Shown in pieces: positions 16,372 through 30,200 of a stretch of 64,000 bases of DNA. The stretch is from Warburgia ugandensis (lineage: Eukaryota; Streptophyta; Magnoliopsida; Canellales; Canellaceae), in contig CP141136.1 in the NCBI GenBank assembly GCA_035236585.1, positions 49,369,136 to 49,433,135 of the forward strand, given 5' to 3'. Under the pieces are notes generated by a model, which saw only the letters and a program-made list of their open reading frames with translations, had not been told where the DNA came from and ran no database searches. The first letter of the stretch is position 1. Every line of letters begins with the position of its first letter. Both the position numbers and the translations under genes were made by a program.

Positions 16372-19300
16372 TGTTACAAAATAAACAAAATAAAGAATTT
16401 TATGCATAGAATTTGGTTCTTAAAACTTAAAAACTATAAAGTACACATTGATAGAATTCCAACGACATAAAGAACTCAGAAAACAGAGCTCAAACGAAGA
16501 ACTTATGATCCTTTGAAGTTGTAAGGACAGTTTGGTAATTTGGAGGTTTGGAGGGGTTGAAATGCAGGGGGTTGTTTTGATAACGACACCCCTTGCATCC
16601 CCCCTTATCAGACCTGATGATTTCTCCAAAAAAATCATCAGAGGGAAGGCATATAAGGGAAGAGTTTCCCTTCCTCCTCCCCAGCATGATCTCTCTCCCT
16701 TAGTCTGCTCCTCTCAACATCTTTTCCATCGTGCCCTTCTCCTTAAACCCTAACCTCTGAAAAATCACATTTTTTTGGCAACTGGGGATCCGACAGTGTT
16801 AAATAGACCAACTGATCGAGGTAAGCCCCAACCCTCTAATCCTCCTTTGCATGTGTGGTATATACATCAATGGTGTGCGTGAAAGTTGGAAAAAACAATG
16901 AGGGTTTGTCGTTTTTCCTGGAAATTTGTATATGCTATTGTTGGAACGTAAATAGGTTGATAAAACATCATTAAAATAGAGATCAGACCATCCATCTAGT
17001 GCATAAGGAACCTAAGAACAAACCCTTTAAGTTTGAGGAAAATCTAATAGTGGACGATGTCGAAAATAGCAAAGAACAAAACGTAGGAAAATTTTTAGGA
17101 ACATGAGAAAAATCGAGTAAAAGCCTTAGTTTTTGGAAAAATCAAGCCAAAGGAGTGTTGAAAATGAAAAATACATGAAATTTTGAGCAAAATGGTGCAG
17201 AAATCATGAAATTTGGACACCTGTAGGGTCATCGGCGACAACTAGACTTCGGTCGTCTTCCCCAGCGCTGGTTTCCTTGTCGCGCAGGTGTAACCCAGTG
17301 TAAACTGGGGCTGCCGGTGTAACTCAGTGTAAACCAAGGCCTCCAGTGTAAACTAGGGCTGCCGGTGTAAACCAATGCAAACACACCGCCCGACCCCCTA
17401 TATATTAATAATATTAATTTATGAAGTATTTTTACAAAAAACATGATTTTGAGAGTTATAGAGGTCCAAATCACAATAGAAAACATCCGTTGCGATCGTT
17501 TTGATGATGCAGACCTAGATTTAGCTTAAAAACCTACATTTGACCACTTTTAAATTAGTTATATTATAAAATATTAATTAATAACTTATAACCAACTAAT
17601 TAAAAGGTGTTCGGGCCTCAAGACTTGAACAATGAGATAAAGTATGACAATAAATAAGGGTTCTAAGGGACATTAGTGTGACTATTCTAGAAATTGATCT
17701 AGACCATTGGTTTGAACTAGATCTTGGGAAATTAATGATCTGAGGATGATCTGACCATTAGATTAATGTATAATCATTAGATACACACATAAACGAATAG
17801 ATAAATATGAGATGGGACCAAATTAAGAATCAAATTATAATTAGAAATCTTGGAGGATGATCCAATAGTTGGATCACCATAAATTCGCTTATGATAAAAT
17901 AAATAACATCAAATAGTATTGTGGCATTGATAGGTACATCGGAACGTACAAGATAAGGGGATTATACACTCGAGTTGAGTGATCTCACATCAAGTAGGTG
18001 AAGACATTTAATGTTTTGTGTTGATTTTAAAACCTTGCATTATCATAGCATCATGATTGATTGTGATTTAAATTGCACTTATTATTAGTCTGTGACTTTG
18101 TGAAATTTAGAGTTTAATGCTGTGATCGATATTATAATTCGATAATGTATTAAATGGATTTATGATCGATGATTTCTTGAGATTGATACTCCGTATTTAT
18201 GCATAAATTAGAATTTTCTTTCCTTCCTTATTGCATCACTCAAACTGATGAGTTTTCATGAGAAAGGAGAGTGGAGGCTTGGTGGCTGGTCCTTTTAGAG
18301 GTTAACCTCAGGATGAGGGGCGTGCCTTGGGGTTGTGAGCCACGAGTGCTCCTAGTTTTTGAGACACGTGATTTTCGTGTTTTGTGTTTTATGACGGGTG
18401 CTCTCACCTGGTGGAGGGAGAGGGCCGGCCTCCCACCCTCCAAGATTTGTGATGTGATTGTGATATGATAGATACCTGCCCACATATGGCTTTCGGTAGG
18501 AGTTTGGTAACATGGATAGTCCACACTACTAGTCTGGGCGTTTTCATGGGGATGGACGTTAAGTCTCCCGTTATGGGGTCGACGGGGAGTGGTGCTGGTT
18601 GAGACCCTGGACGGTTGCCACTGCGGCATGATGATCCATACTCTTATTCTGTGTGCTTACATGATGAGCATGGAGATGTGATTATATACCTGGGTGTGAC
18701 GACACTCAGACTTGGATATGAGTACTCATGATCGGTGATACGAGTGTATATGATGCTTGTGGGACCCATGTACCTTAGGGTGCCCTATGATTATTGTATG
18801 CTCATTTACATTAGCTCATATCATGTTTTAAATCCATGAGATACATGTTTTACCGTACATGATGCTTTGAGATTATGTTGGAATTGATTATGATGATTTT
18901 ATTTTCATAGATAATAGATCTTCTTATTATATCACCACTGTCATTCGATTTGTTCCATCTTTATTACATTAAATGTCTATGTACCTACACAAGCAATAGC
19001 TTGTTGAGGCATTGCTTTGTTTTGCAATGCCTTAGATCTCGAGCACAACAGCAGGAAGGGCAAGGTCGTTGAGAGACCGTGATAGTAGTGGGAGATTTCT
19101 TTACTTTGATTGATAGATAGCGACGTGAGTTAATAAATGGAGTACCATGTGACTTTCTTTGTGGATTGTATACTTTTATTTTATGGATTTGATTATGATA
19201 GTTATACATATGATGGACATTTAGGTGGGATGTTATGATGGATAGATCTTGGGCCATGTTATTATTGTGTTTTGGATTTTATTGTTTTGAAAATAAAGGT

Positions 19301-19534
19301 GCTGATGATTTTGACGTTGATTTAACATGTATATTGTTTCAATTGTATCACCACAAAAATTTAATTATGTTTTAAATATAATTATGATGTTTTGGAAAAA
19401 GAAAATAACACCCAGAGGTTTTGAATAAATATTTTAATAAAATAATTAATAGAATCTTTTTAACTGGGATCCTAACTACAACTATTATTATTATTATATT
19501 ATAACAAAATGTTATAAAAATTCAGGGTGTGATA
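16372..19534 (+). repeat. 5' LTR of the old gypsy element
   Basis: About 3.16 kb, ending GGTGTGATA directly before the primer-binding site. Landmarks shared with the 3' LTR include 'gggaagagtttcccttcctc', 'aaccctaacctytgaaaaatc' and 'ccgttatgg'. The first 30 or so bases are poorly matched to the 3' LTR, so the left edge is uncertain by a few bases. Confidence 0.8.
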
Positions 19535-19535
19535 G

Positions 19536-19549
19536 TTCGTATCAAAGCC
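19536..19549 (+). promoter_or_regulatory. Primer-binding site of the old gypsy element
   Basis: TTCGTATCAAAGCC directly follows the 5' LTR and resembles the plant initiator-Met-tRNA site TGGTATCAGAGCC, with a few substitutions. Confidence 0.7.
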
Positions 19550-19674
19550 CAGTCTATTCCATCATAATCCTTACAAATATCTATTTATATGTGGGTAGCA
19601 ATTCATAAATTGTAGTTAAAGTGGAACTAGGAGAGAGGAACTTACACTTAGTGGTATTTAAATCTTTGACAGAT

Positions 19675-22600
19675 GGCTCCTTGAAGAAGAACGAGGTCTA
19701 CCCCTGCTACGTCAGTTGCCCCACCTGCTGAGTCCTTTAATTGAGAGGATCGAGATGCTAAGTTGGTGAACAGAGTAATGTTAGGGCTGATACTGTTCAT
19801 ACAGCAACAGGTTAGGACTGCGATTTAGGTTGTGAACCCTAACCCTGTCACAACAACTCCAGTGGTACCTGTGGATTCGTTTGTTCATTCCACCCACCTA
19901 GTATAGGACCCACCAGCACCTAAGACCACACAGGGTGATGCTATGAGTGATCCTAAGAAGGCAGATAAACTATTAAAAAGATTCCACAAGATGGTGCCAC
20001 CCTTCTATGGTGATGGTGATATTGAGGAGGTTGAGCGATGACTATTCGAGGCAGAGAGGACATTTGACGCAATGAAGATTGCACCAGAGGATCAAGTATG
20101 GGTAGCTGCCTACCTACTGAAGGGTGAGGCAGGCTTTTGGTGGCAGACCTTTACACTTATACCACCAGATCCTACAGAGACGATGACATGGGTGCCCTTT
20201 AAACAGGATTTCGATACTCAGTACTTTCCACCCCATGCATTACAATCATTGAAGAAAGAGTTTGCCACATTGGAGCAAAGAGACATGATGGTTCAGCAGT
20301 ACCTGAACCGATTTATCCGACTGAGGAGATTTGCTCTTGTCGCACTTGCCTTAGACAAGGAGGCAACGGATAGATTCGTGGATGGATTGACACCCTGGCT
20401 GAGACATCAGGTGATTACTTCCCGACTTACTACTGTGAGAGATGCAGCGAACATGGCCTCCATGCTGGAGAAGAGCTCTCTTAGGACTAGAGGGAGTGCA
20501 TACCAGCCCACTAAGGGCAAGAGACCCTTTTGTGCTATGCAAGCACATAGAGCACTAAGTTACTAGTTGCAGACCAAGCCTAAGAGAGACATAGAGAAGA
20601 AGAGATGTGACAGGTGCAAGGGTTGGCACCCTGGGTGAGGGTGCAATAGATTCGACAGACCACAGCATCAGAGGTAGCCCGACAACACCAGGCACCTTTC
20701 CAAAGACAGCCGTACCGGTGTTTCAACTGTGGAGATGTAGGCCATTTCATTAAAGACCATCCTAAGGGGCGGAGAGAGAGGCAAACTGAGATTGGTGCAG
20801 AGATTGCTACCACACCATGTAGTCAGGGACAAGTATTTGCTATCACATCAGGACAGGCACAAGCACCACACCAGGTCATTGAAGGTACTCTTCTAGTCTC
20901 AGACAGACATGGCAGGGCCCTCTTTGACAAAAGGTCCACTCATTCTTTTATATCATGTATTTTTACATCTTGTCTTGATGTATGCGTGCATAAATTAGCA
21001 TTTGGGTTACATCTTGCCTTGATGTATGCGTGCATAAATTAGCATTTTGGTTAGATATTATGACACCTGTGGGAGAGATAGTAGAGACTACTGAGTATCT
21101 TCGAGAGATACCCTTGAGACATCAGGCATGAGGATGGACTCTGACTTCGTTTTATTAGACATGGTCGATTATGATGTTATATTTGGGATGGATTGGTTAG
21201 CTAACTATTGGGCTACCGTAGACTGTCGAAAGAAGTGGGTCATTTTTCATATACCTGGGCAACCGGAGATATTATTTCAAGGTAGAAAGGGTCAGGCGAG
21301 TACATGCATCATCTTTGTTATGAAGGCGTCACGATTCTATTCATGAGAGTGCAGAGCGTTCCTCGTGTATGTGACTATTGAGGACAAGAGGCAGTCACAG
21401 CTTGATGATATTGATGTTGTCCATGAGTTTGCAGATGTTTTCCCTAAGGAGTTACCAGGATTGCCGCCGAGTAGGGAGATTGACTTTACCACTGACTTGG
21501 TGTCAGGTACATCACCTATCTTTAAGGCATCATACCGTATGCCCCCAACAGAGTTGAGAGAGCTTAAAGTACAATTGTAAGAGTTATTAGGTAAGGGCTT
21601 CATCAAGCCTAGTGGATCACCATGGGGAGCATCTCCACATGGTGTTGGACACACTTTGTCGACATCAGCTGTATGCCAAGTTTAGTAAGTGTGACTTTTG
21701 GTTAGATCAGGTGTAGTTCTTAGGCCATGTCGTATCTAAAGATGGAGTGGCCGTGGATCCAGCAAAGGTTGAGGCAGTACTACATTGGGAGAGGCCCTAA
21801 GACAGTGATTGAGATGGTTGAGGCAGTACTACATTGGGAGAGGCCCAAGATAGTGATTGAGATACGTAGTTTTTTCGATTTGGCAGGATATTATCGTCTT
21901 TTCATAGAGGGATTCTCTAAGATTGTGTTACCATTGACCACCTTGACCAGGAAAGACACTCAGTTCATTTGGATCGATGCTTGTGAGGAGAGCTTCCAGG
22001 AGCTCAAGAGGAGACTTACTACTGCCCCAATATAGACATTACCATCAGGCATGGGCGGTTATGTGGTTTATTATGATGCCTCAGGCAAAGGATTAGGAGC
22101 AGTGTTGATGTAGCATGGGAAGGTAATTGCCAATGCGTCGAGATAGTTGAAGACACGTGAGGTAAATTACCCAACACATGATCTAGAGTTAGCCGCTGTG
22201 GTATTCGCTCTGTAGTCCTGAAGACATTATCTATATGGTGAGAAGTTTGAGGTATTCACTGATCATAAGAGCCTCATGTGCTTCTTTACTCAGAGTGATT
22301 TGAATATGAGGCAGCATAGATGGATAGAGTATCTTAAGGACTTCGACTTCACCATACAGTGCCATCCTGGGAAGGCTAATGTGGTCGTAGATGCCCTGAG
22401 TAGGAAGTCTGGAGTAATGATTGCCAATTTATCGACTTGGTCTAAGTTCTTCGACAGGATTTTAGAGGCACAAGACAAAGATAAAGAGACACAGGATCTA
22501 GTAGGTAAGGCAGATTTTGCGAGAGGACCAGATGGAGGAGTCAGATTTAAGGGTTGGTTGGTAGTGCCGGTAGATGATGGTTTGAAGTGTGGGTTACTTT

Positions 22601-23870
22601 AGGAGGCACACTAGTTCCAGTATACAATCCACCCTAGAGGTACAAAGATGTATTAGGACCTTAAGAGACATTTCTGGTGGAACAGGATGAAGAAGGATGT
22701 TGGAGAGTGTGTAGCATGGTGTTTGACTTGTTAGCAGGTCAAAGCTGAGCGTCAGCATCCATCAAGACTACTCTAGACATTAGACCTTCCTGAGTGAAAG
22801 TGGGATCATATTACCATGGACTTCATTGTGGGTCTTCCGAGGACTGTTAACGGTCATAACATGATATGGGTCATTGTGGACAGGTTGACCAAATCCACTC
22901 ATTTTCTTCCTATCAGACAAAATTAGATGGTGGACAGCCTAGCGAAATTATATGTCAAGGAGATCGTGAGTCTACATGGAGTTCCCTTGACGATTATATC
23001 AGATTAAGATACTTGGTTTACCTCAAAGTACTGGAAGAGCGTACAAGAGGCTCTAGGATCGAGGTTGAAATTTAACACAGCATTCCACCCTCAGACAGAC
23101 AGTCAAAGCGAGAGGACCATCTAGATGATTGAGGATATGCTATGGGCTTGTGTTATGGATTGGAAGGGTAGCTGGGAAGATCACTTACCACTGGTAGAGT
23201 TTGCCTATAATAACACTCATCATGCAAGTATTGGCATGGCTCCATACGACTATACGAGGCACTTTATGGCATACCTTGTCGGTCACCCTTATGTTGGAGT
23301 GATGTAGGAGAGAGATGCATAGTGAAGTCCAAGTTGGTGGAAGAGTGCACAGAGAAAGTTGTACTTATTCAGAAGCGATTATTGACTGCTCATAGCTGAC
23401 AGAAAAGTGATGCTGATAAGAGGCGAAGAGACCTAAAGTTCTCCAAAGGTGAGCATGTATTCTTGAAGGTTTTCCCCATGAAAGGAGTGATGAGGTGTGG
23501 GAATAAAGGGAAGCTTAGCCCTAGGTACATTGGACCTTTTGAGATATTATGTAGAGTTGGGGCAGTAGCGTACCAGCTAGCCTTACCACCATAGTTAGTA
23601 AATGTACATGACGTTTTCCATGTATCAATGCTGAGGAAATACATGCCAGATCCCTCACACATGTTGGAGCAGATCCCAGGAGAGTTGCAGCTGAGGAGAG
23701 ACCTGTGCGTATACTAGACATGAAAATCAAGGAGTTGAGGAGTAAAACTATTACATTAGTCAAAGTCCTTTGGCAGCATCATTCACTACAGGAGGCCACA
23801 TGGGAGACCAAAGAGGAGATGTGGAGGATTCACCTAGATTTATTTACATAGAGGTATGTATCGAAATTTC
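19675..23870 (+). pseudogene. gag-pol remains of the old gypsy element (fossil)
   Basis: The parts follow the usual order: gag at about 19.7-20.6 kb, with a retrotransposon-gag core around 20,072-20,500; a nucleocapsid zinc-knuckle-like stretch near 20.7 kb (CFNCGDVGHF); aspartic protease at about 20.9-21.3 kb; reverse transcriptase remains at about 21.4-21.7 kb; RNase H at about 21.9-22.4 kb; integrase at about 22.6-23.3 kb; and a C-terminal tail to about 23.85 kb. The region is a fossil with many breaks and encodes no complete protein. Confidence 0.85.
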
Positions 23871-23887
23871 GAGGACAAAATTTTAAT

Positions 23888-23900
23888 AAGGTGGGAAGGA
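23888..23900 (+). promoter_or_regulatory. Polypurine tract of the old gypsy element
   Basis: AAGGTGGGAAGGA lies immediately before the 3' LTR start TGTAATATCC and is the expected plus-strand primer for reverse transcription. Confidence 0.8.
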
Positions 23901-26900
23901 TGTAATATCCTCAATTTTAAACTTAAATTAGTGATAAAATAAATAAAGAAAATTAAAAATTTTATGGGTAGAATTTGGTTCTGAAAACTTGAAAACTAGA
24001 AAGTATACGTTGATAAGATTCCAACGACATAAAGAACGTAGAAAATGGGGCTCAAACAAAGAAGTTATGAGCCGTTGAAGTTGTAAGGGCAGTTTGGTAA
24101 TTTGGAGGGGCCAAAATGCAGGGGTTGTTTTGATAACGGCACCCTTCCATCCTCTTTATCAGATCCAAAGATTTTACCTCAAAAATCATTGGAGGGAAGG
24201 CGTATAAGGGAAGAGTTTCCCTTCCTCCTTCGCAGCTTGATCTCTCTCCCTTAGTTTGCTCCTCTCAACATCTTCTCCATCGCGCCCTTCTTCTTAAAAC
24301 CCTAACCTTTGAAAAATCACATTTTTCTAGCAAATAGGGATTTGACAGCGTCAACAACCGCCCAGCTGATCAAGGTAAGCCCCAACCCTCTAATCCCCCT
24401 TTACATGTGTGGTATATACATCAATGGCGTGCATGAAAGTTGGAAAAAATGACGAGGGTTCGTCATTTTTCTTGAAAATCTGTATACGCTACAATTGGAA
24501 TGCAAATAGATTGATAAAACATCATTAAAATAGAGATTGAACCATCCAACTAGTGCATAAGGAACCCAAGAACAAACCCTTTAAGTTTGAGAAAAATCCA
24601 ACCGTGGACAACATTGGAAATAGTGAAGAATAGTGCATAGGAAAAATTTTAGGAACATGAGAAAATTTGAGTAAAAACCTTAGTTTTTGGCAAAATCAAG
24701 CCAAAGGAATGTTAAAAATGGAAAATAAATGAAATTTCGAGCAAAATGGTGCAAAAATCATGAAATTTGGACACTTATGGGATCACCGGCGACAACCGGA
24801 CTCCGGTCGTCTTCTCCGATGCCAGTTTTCGAGTCGCGCCGGTGTAACTCAGTGTAAACCAGTGCAAATGCATCGCCCGACCCCTTATAAAGTATTTTTT
24901 ACAAAAATCTTGATTTTGAGAGCTATAGAGGTCCAAATCATGATTGGAAACATTCGTTACGATCGTCTTGATGACATGGACCTAGATTTCACTTGAAGAC
25001 CTACATTTGACCACTTTTAAATTAGTTAAATTATAAAATATTAATTAATAACTTAGAATCGACTAATCAAAGGGTGATCAGGCCTCAAGACTTGAATAAC
25101 GAGATAAAGTATGACAATAAATAAGGGTTCTAAGGGGCATATTAGTGTGACTACTCTAGAAATTGATATAGACCATTAGTTTGAACTAGATCATGGAAAA
25201 TTATTGATCTGAGGATGATCTGACCATCAGATTAATGTATAAATATTAGATACACACATAAATGAACAGATAAACATGAGATGGGACCAAATTAAGAACG
25301 AAATCATAATTAGAAATTTTAGAGGATGGTCTAATGGTTGGATCACCATAAATTTCCTTATGATAAAATAAATAACATCAAATAGTATTGTGGTATTGAC
25401 AGGTACATCAGAACATACAAGATAAGGGGATTATACACTCGAGTTGAGTGATCTCACATAGAGTAGGTGACGACATTTAATGTTTTGTTTTGATTTTAAA
25501 ACCTTGCATTATCATAGCATCATGATTGATTGTGATTTAAATTGCACTTATTATTAGTCTGTGACTTTGTGAAATTTAGAGTTTTATGCTATGATCGATA
25601 TTAGAATTCGATAATGTATTAAATGGATATATGATCGATGATTTCTTGAGATTGATACTCCATATTTATGCATAAATTAGAATTTTCTTTCCTTATTGCA
25701 TCACTCAAACTAATGAGTTTTCATGAGAAAGGAGAGTGGAGGCTTGGTGGCTGGTCCTTTTAGAGGCTAACCCTGGGATGAGGGGCGTGCTTTGGGGATT
25801 GTGAGCCACGAGTGCTCCTGGTTTTTGAGACACGTGATTTTCGTGTTTTGTGTTTTATGACGGGTGCTCTCACCCGGTAGATGTCATGCTAGGAGGGAGA
25901 GGGCCGGCCGCCCACCCTCTGTGATTTGTGATGTGATTGTGATATGATAGACACCTACCCACAGATCGCTTTCAGTAGGGGTTTGGTAACATGGATAGTC
26001 CACACTACTGGTCCGGGCCTTTCCATGGGGACGGACGTTAAGTCTCCCGTTATGGTGTTGATGAGGAGTGGTGGTGGTTGAGGCCTTGGAGGGTTGCCAC
26101 TGCAGCATGGTGATCCATACTCTTAGTCTGTGTGCTTGCATGATGAGCATGGAGATGTGATTATATACTTGGGTGTGACGACACTCAGAGGTTGGATATG
26201 AGTACTCATGATCGGTGATATGAGTGTATGTGACGCTCGTGGGCCCCATGTACCTTAGGGTGCCCTATGGTTATTGTATGCTCATTTACATTAGCTCATA
26301 TTATGTTTTAAATCCATGAGATACATGTTTTATCGTACATGATGCTTTGTGATTATGTTGGTATTGATTATAATGATTTTATTTTCATAGATAATAGATT
26401 TTCTTATTATATCACCACTGTCATTCGATCTGTTCCATCATTATTACATTAAATGTCATGTACCTACACAAGCAATAGCTTGCTGAGGCACTGTTTTGTT
26501 TTGCAATGCCTTAGATCTCGAGCGCGATAGCAGGAACGGTAAGGCTGTTGAGAGACCGTGATAGCAATGGGAGATTTCTTTACTTTGACTGATAGACAGT
26601 GACATGAGTTAATAAATGGAGTACCATGTGACTTTGTTTATGGACTGTATAGTTTTATTTTATGCATTTGATTATGATAGTTATACATATGATGGACATT
26701 TAGGTGGGATGTTATGATGGATAGACCTTGGGCCACGTTATTATTGTGTTATGGATATTTATTGTTTTGAAAATAAAGACGCTGATGATTTTGACATTGA
26801 TTTAACATGTGTATTGTTTCAATTGTATTACCCAAAAATTTTAATTATGTTTTAAATTATAATTGTGTTGTTTTGGAAAAAGAAAATAACACTCAGAGGT

Positions 26901-26995
26901 TTTCAATAAATATTTTAATAAAATAATTAATAGAATTTTTTAAACTGGGATCCCGACTACAACTATTATTAAAAATAATAATCCGGGGTGTGACA
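23901..26995 (+). repeat. 3' LTR of the old gypsy element
   Basis: About 3.1 kb, from TGTAATATCC to GGGGTGTGACA, so it has the canonical TG...CA ends. It corresponds along its full length to 16,372-19,534. The following five bases, TGTCA, are the probable target duplication. Confidence 0.85.
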
Positions 26996-27258
26996 TGTCA
27001 TGTCATGTCCAACATGACTCATTTACATTATCATGTCGCACGAGTCATGTTATGTTGTGTCACCCAAACACGACCCATTTTCATAATTATGTTACACAAG
27101 TCGTGTCATTTTGAATCATTTAATAATCAGGTTGTGTGCAAGTCATAGGTTCTTGACAGGATTATTAATCGAGTTGTGTTCATGTTGACTCATATACTCT
27201 AATGGCTCAGTCTCGATACAACATGAACACGATTCACAGACATGATTTGCCACCCTAT
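26996..27258. mobile_element. Right part of a non-autonomous hAT-like element
   Basis: Continues the motif style of 16,257-16,371: TGTCATGTCATGTCC, 'gtcacccaaacacgaccca', 'gtgttcatgttgactcat' and a terminal 'catgatttgccaccct'. The terminal GCCACCCTA resembles the common hAT-type end TAGGGGTGGC. It carries no coding sequence. Calling it hAT-type is an inference from the ends. Confidence 0.4.
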
Positions 27259-30200
27259 TGCCTTACCCTCTTACTAATCTAATATCATATGTTTTGTGCT
27301 TGTAATGTAACCTAATTGACCTTCTAGCTATTATAGATAACCCATCCTAGGTGAAATCTCAACCATTCATCCAACTAGTTCTAGTTTAGGAAACTTTCTA
27401 ATTTCATAACCTATTATAATTTCATGCAATACGAACTAGACAACCATGATATAATTCCATAGAATCCCTTATACTTGGCTGCCAAGTCTCACTTGGTAAC
27501 CTTAGAGAAGAGACATTTTCTCTTTGACTCCCAAAGCATGTGTGGTACATTTGGTCTATCATTCATACATTTATTCATTCCTTACTTCCTAATCATTTGA
27601 TTATGCTACTTAAAGAATCTAAATTTGTTGGATTATATACAAAAATCTCACATTCTTTAACCTTATCATCAAAGCAGCTTAAATTTTATATAAAAACATT
27701 TATAATTAATATACTTATGAAATTTAAAAATTCAAGGGTGTCTCTTACCTCTTTGGCCCTTGCTTCTTTTGGCTACTTATAACATTTTTTCCTTGGATGG
27801 TGATTGGTTCTTAGAGCTTATATTTGCTATGACGAGTGACACATCCATGAAGAAGGCTATGTATTGCTTCACTTGGAGAAGATCGTAAGGTGTTGATGAG
27901 TAACACATCTATATTTGGGGAATCAATCTAATAGATGGAAGTTTTGTATTTTTTCTTTTTATTTTCAATCATGTTTTTATGCTAAAGTAAAGTTTAAAGT
28001 TCAATAATGTTCATTATCTTCTTACTTAGTTTAGATGCTTTATTTCATGTGTTTTTCTCTAATTAGTTTAGGATTTAAATCCATGTTTTAGCTTTGGCTA
28101 ATGTGTTTTTTTTTAGCATAGTTTAGGAATTATCTTCCAACTTAATCCATGATAGTTTTAGGTTGTTTTCCTCATTAATTTTGGATATGTTTTACATGTT
28201 AATTATGAGTAGCTAAATTATCTATCTGGGATGAGGATGAAACCACATTAAATCTATAAATTTATTCATCTATAAGTGATCATTAGATAAAGGAATTTTA
28301 TTATCAACTCTAGTGAAATGCTATTAACTTAATATACATTATTAGTACTCTCTTTATGGGAATTATGATGTATTCTTCATAATTTAAGGACTAATTTATG
28401 TATGATATTTGAACAATAATTAGTATAATTCTTAGATAGTTTGTGCTTGTAAAGAATACAAGCTATTCACTGATTTGTGTATAATATTTGAATGATAATT
28501 AGTATAATTCTTACATTGTTTGTGTTTGTAAAAAAATACAAGCTATCCTCTAAATTTTAAGGTAGGAAAATCATTAGAATTGAGAAGATATAAGAATTTG
28601 GACCTTTAATGTCCACATCTTCCATATTAGTATTTCATTATTGTTATATTAACATGTGGTCAATTGAATCAATGAAGCTTTATATGAATGATTATTGATG
28701 TGAATTTTGGTTTATACTGCAAGTACATAGGTAGACTATAAAATAGTCAAGGCAAATACAGGTTAATCCCATAGAGCTTTATAATTAATGGAATTCAAAT
28801 AAAATTAGACTATTGTACTTTAACCTGGCCAAATACTAAGGAAAGTAAATAACTCTAAGCAATAAATTAGAGCAAGGAAATAAAGCAAGTAAAGTGAACT
28901 AAAGAATTGAAAATTACTTTTATTAATTTAAATTTTACTTACATGAATTTGAATACATAAAGAAACAAAAAAGCAAATATAGTAAACTCCCTTGAAGTTT
29001 ATATTGTAGATTTCCTTTGATTCAACAAGGATCTTTACACGTTCACTTCCTTTTTCCACTTGACAAGGGTTTGTATACATCTTTTCAACCCAAAATGCAC
29101 TAATTTACAACCAAGCAAACATCATCAAAGTAACTCCATTTACTTGTTTAGGCACATGATTCGTAGCCAACAAGAAAAGTTGGAAGTCTCCCAACATGCC
29201 ACTAACCCAAAATAAATTCTCAAAACATAACCACTTGTAGGATGAAGAGACCTTTGCTTCCATGAAAAGAGACACAAGGTTTTCTTCCTTTCCAAAATGT
29301 TCCCAGAACCCAATGAAAGAAGGAAGGTGGAAGGGAAAGGAGGGTGGAATATGTAAACCTAATGAAGTAAGAGGAGTGTGCATGTACGGCTAAGGTAAGG
29401 GTGACATGGGAGACAAGGATGGAAGAGTGGAGAAGGTGTGGAAATGAGAGTAGAGGGATGATTGAGGTGTGGAAGGAAGAGGATGATGCGTGTAGGAGCA
29501 AGACATGTATGGGAGGTATGGTTCTAAGGTTGAGGCATGTAAGAGAGGGAGGAATAATGGGACATGTAAGAGAGAGGGATGAGGGGTTGGTGTGTGCAAG
29601 GGATAGATGGTGAGAGTGATCTCTCTTCCTCTATTTCTCCTAGGTTTTCCATTAGGTTCTTTGAAAAGGTAAGAGATCCATTCTCCTTCTTTCTCACCTC
29701 AAATTATAGAGTTATAAGGTGGAAGCCCTAGGAGGTGAATGGTTATTGTCAAAAAAATGAAAGAGTAAAGAATGGTTGAGATGGAATTGAGGATTGAAGG
29801 TATGAGAGAGAATGGAAAGAGGGGGGCATGGAATGCAAAGGGAAGGAAGTGTTGAACGTGGAATGGAGAGAGAAAGAGATGGAAAGATCTAGAGATGAGT
29901 TAAGTGGAAGGGGATAAAAGTGAGTGGGCAAAGAAGAAAATTTGGAAAGGAAAGAGATAAAAGGGAAAGGAAGATAACAAAGGAAGGGATATGGGAGTGT
30001 GGTAAGGTTTTATGAAATTCAAAAAATACAAGGAGAGAGGTGGATTGTTGGATAAAAATGAATGGTGAAGATCTTTTCCTCCTTAGTGTTTCACTTTGAA
30101 TCCTCAAGAGGTGGACAATGGCTAGGATTTGTTACTTTCCTCTACACCAATCTCATCTATTTGATCATGTTTCACTGTAGCTTGAATGGATGAGATTCTG

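Larger units (their letters stand above)
16372..26995 (+). mobile_element. Ty3/gypsy LTR retrotransposon, old and heavily broken (about 10.6 kb)
   Basis: Two LTRs (about 16,372-19,534 and 23,901-26,995) flank a 4.4-kb interior with gag, protease, reverse transcriptase, RNase H and integrase remains in the Ty3/gypsy order on the plus strand. The flanking 5 bp are GGTCA on the left and TGTCA on the right, matching at four of five positions. By eye the LTRs differ by several percent to about 10%, which suggests an age of a few million years. The interior carries many breaks, well over ten. The protein remnants resemble those of the younger element at 37,680-51,188, so both belong to the long-LTR Tekay/Del-like group, although their LTRs are distinct families. 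Confidence 0.9.

Noticed and set aside
18240-18629. 129-aa minus-strand frame, with a similar 121-aa frame at 25,884-26,249
   Set aside because: They are corresponding positions of the two LTRs of the old gypsy element, antisense to its direction, with no domain.
28690-29000. Possible LTR-element boundary with 'ctgcaagtacatagg...aatcccatagag'
   Set aside because: The word is familiar from some plant LTR elements, but I could not find a second LTR, primer site or coding region, so no element was called.
29105-30107. Cluster of overlapping open frames on both strands, possible host gene
   Set aside because: They arise from purine-rich DNA on one strand. The predicted proteins are Ser/Leu/Pro/His-rich, overlap in several frames and show no domain.
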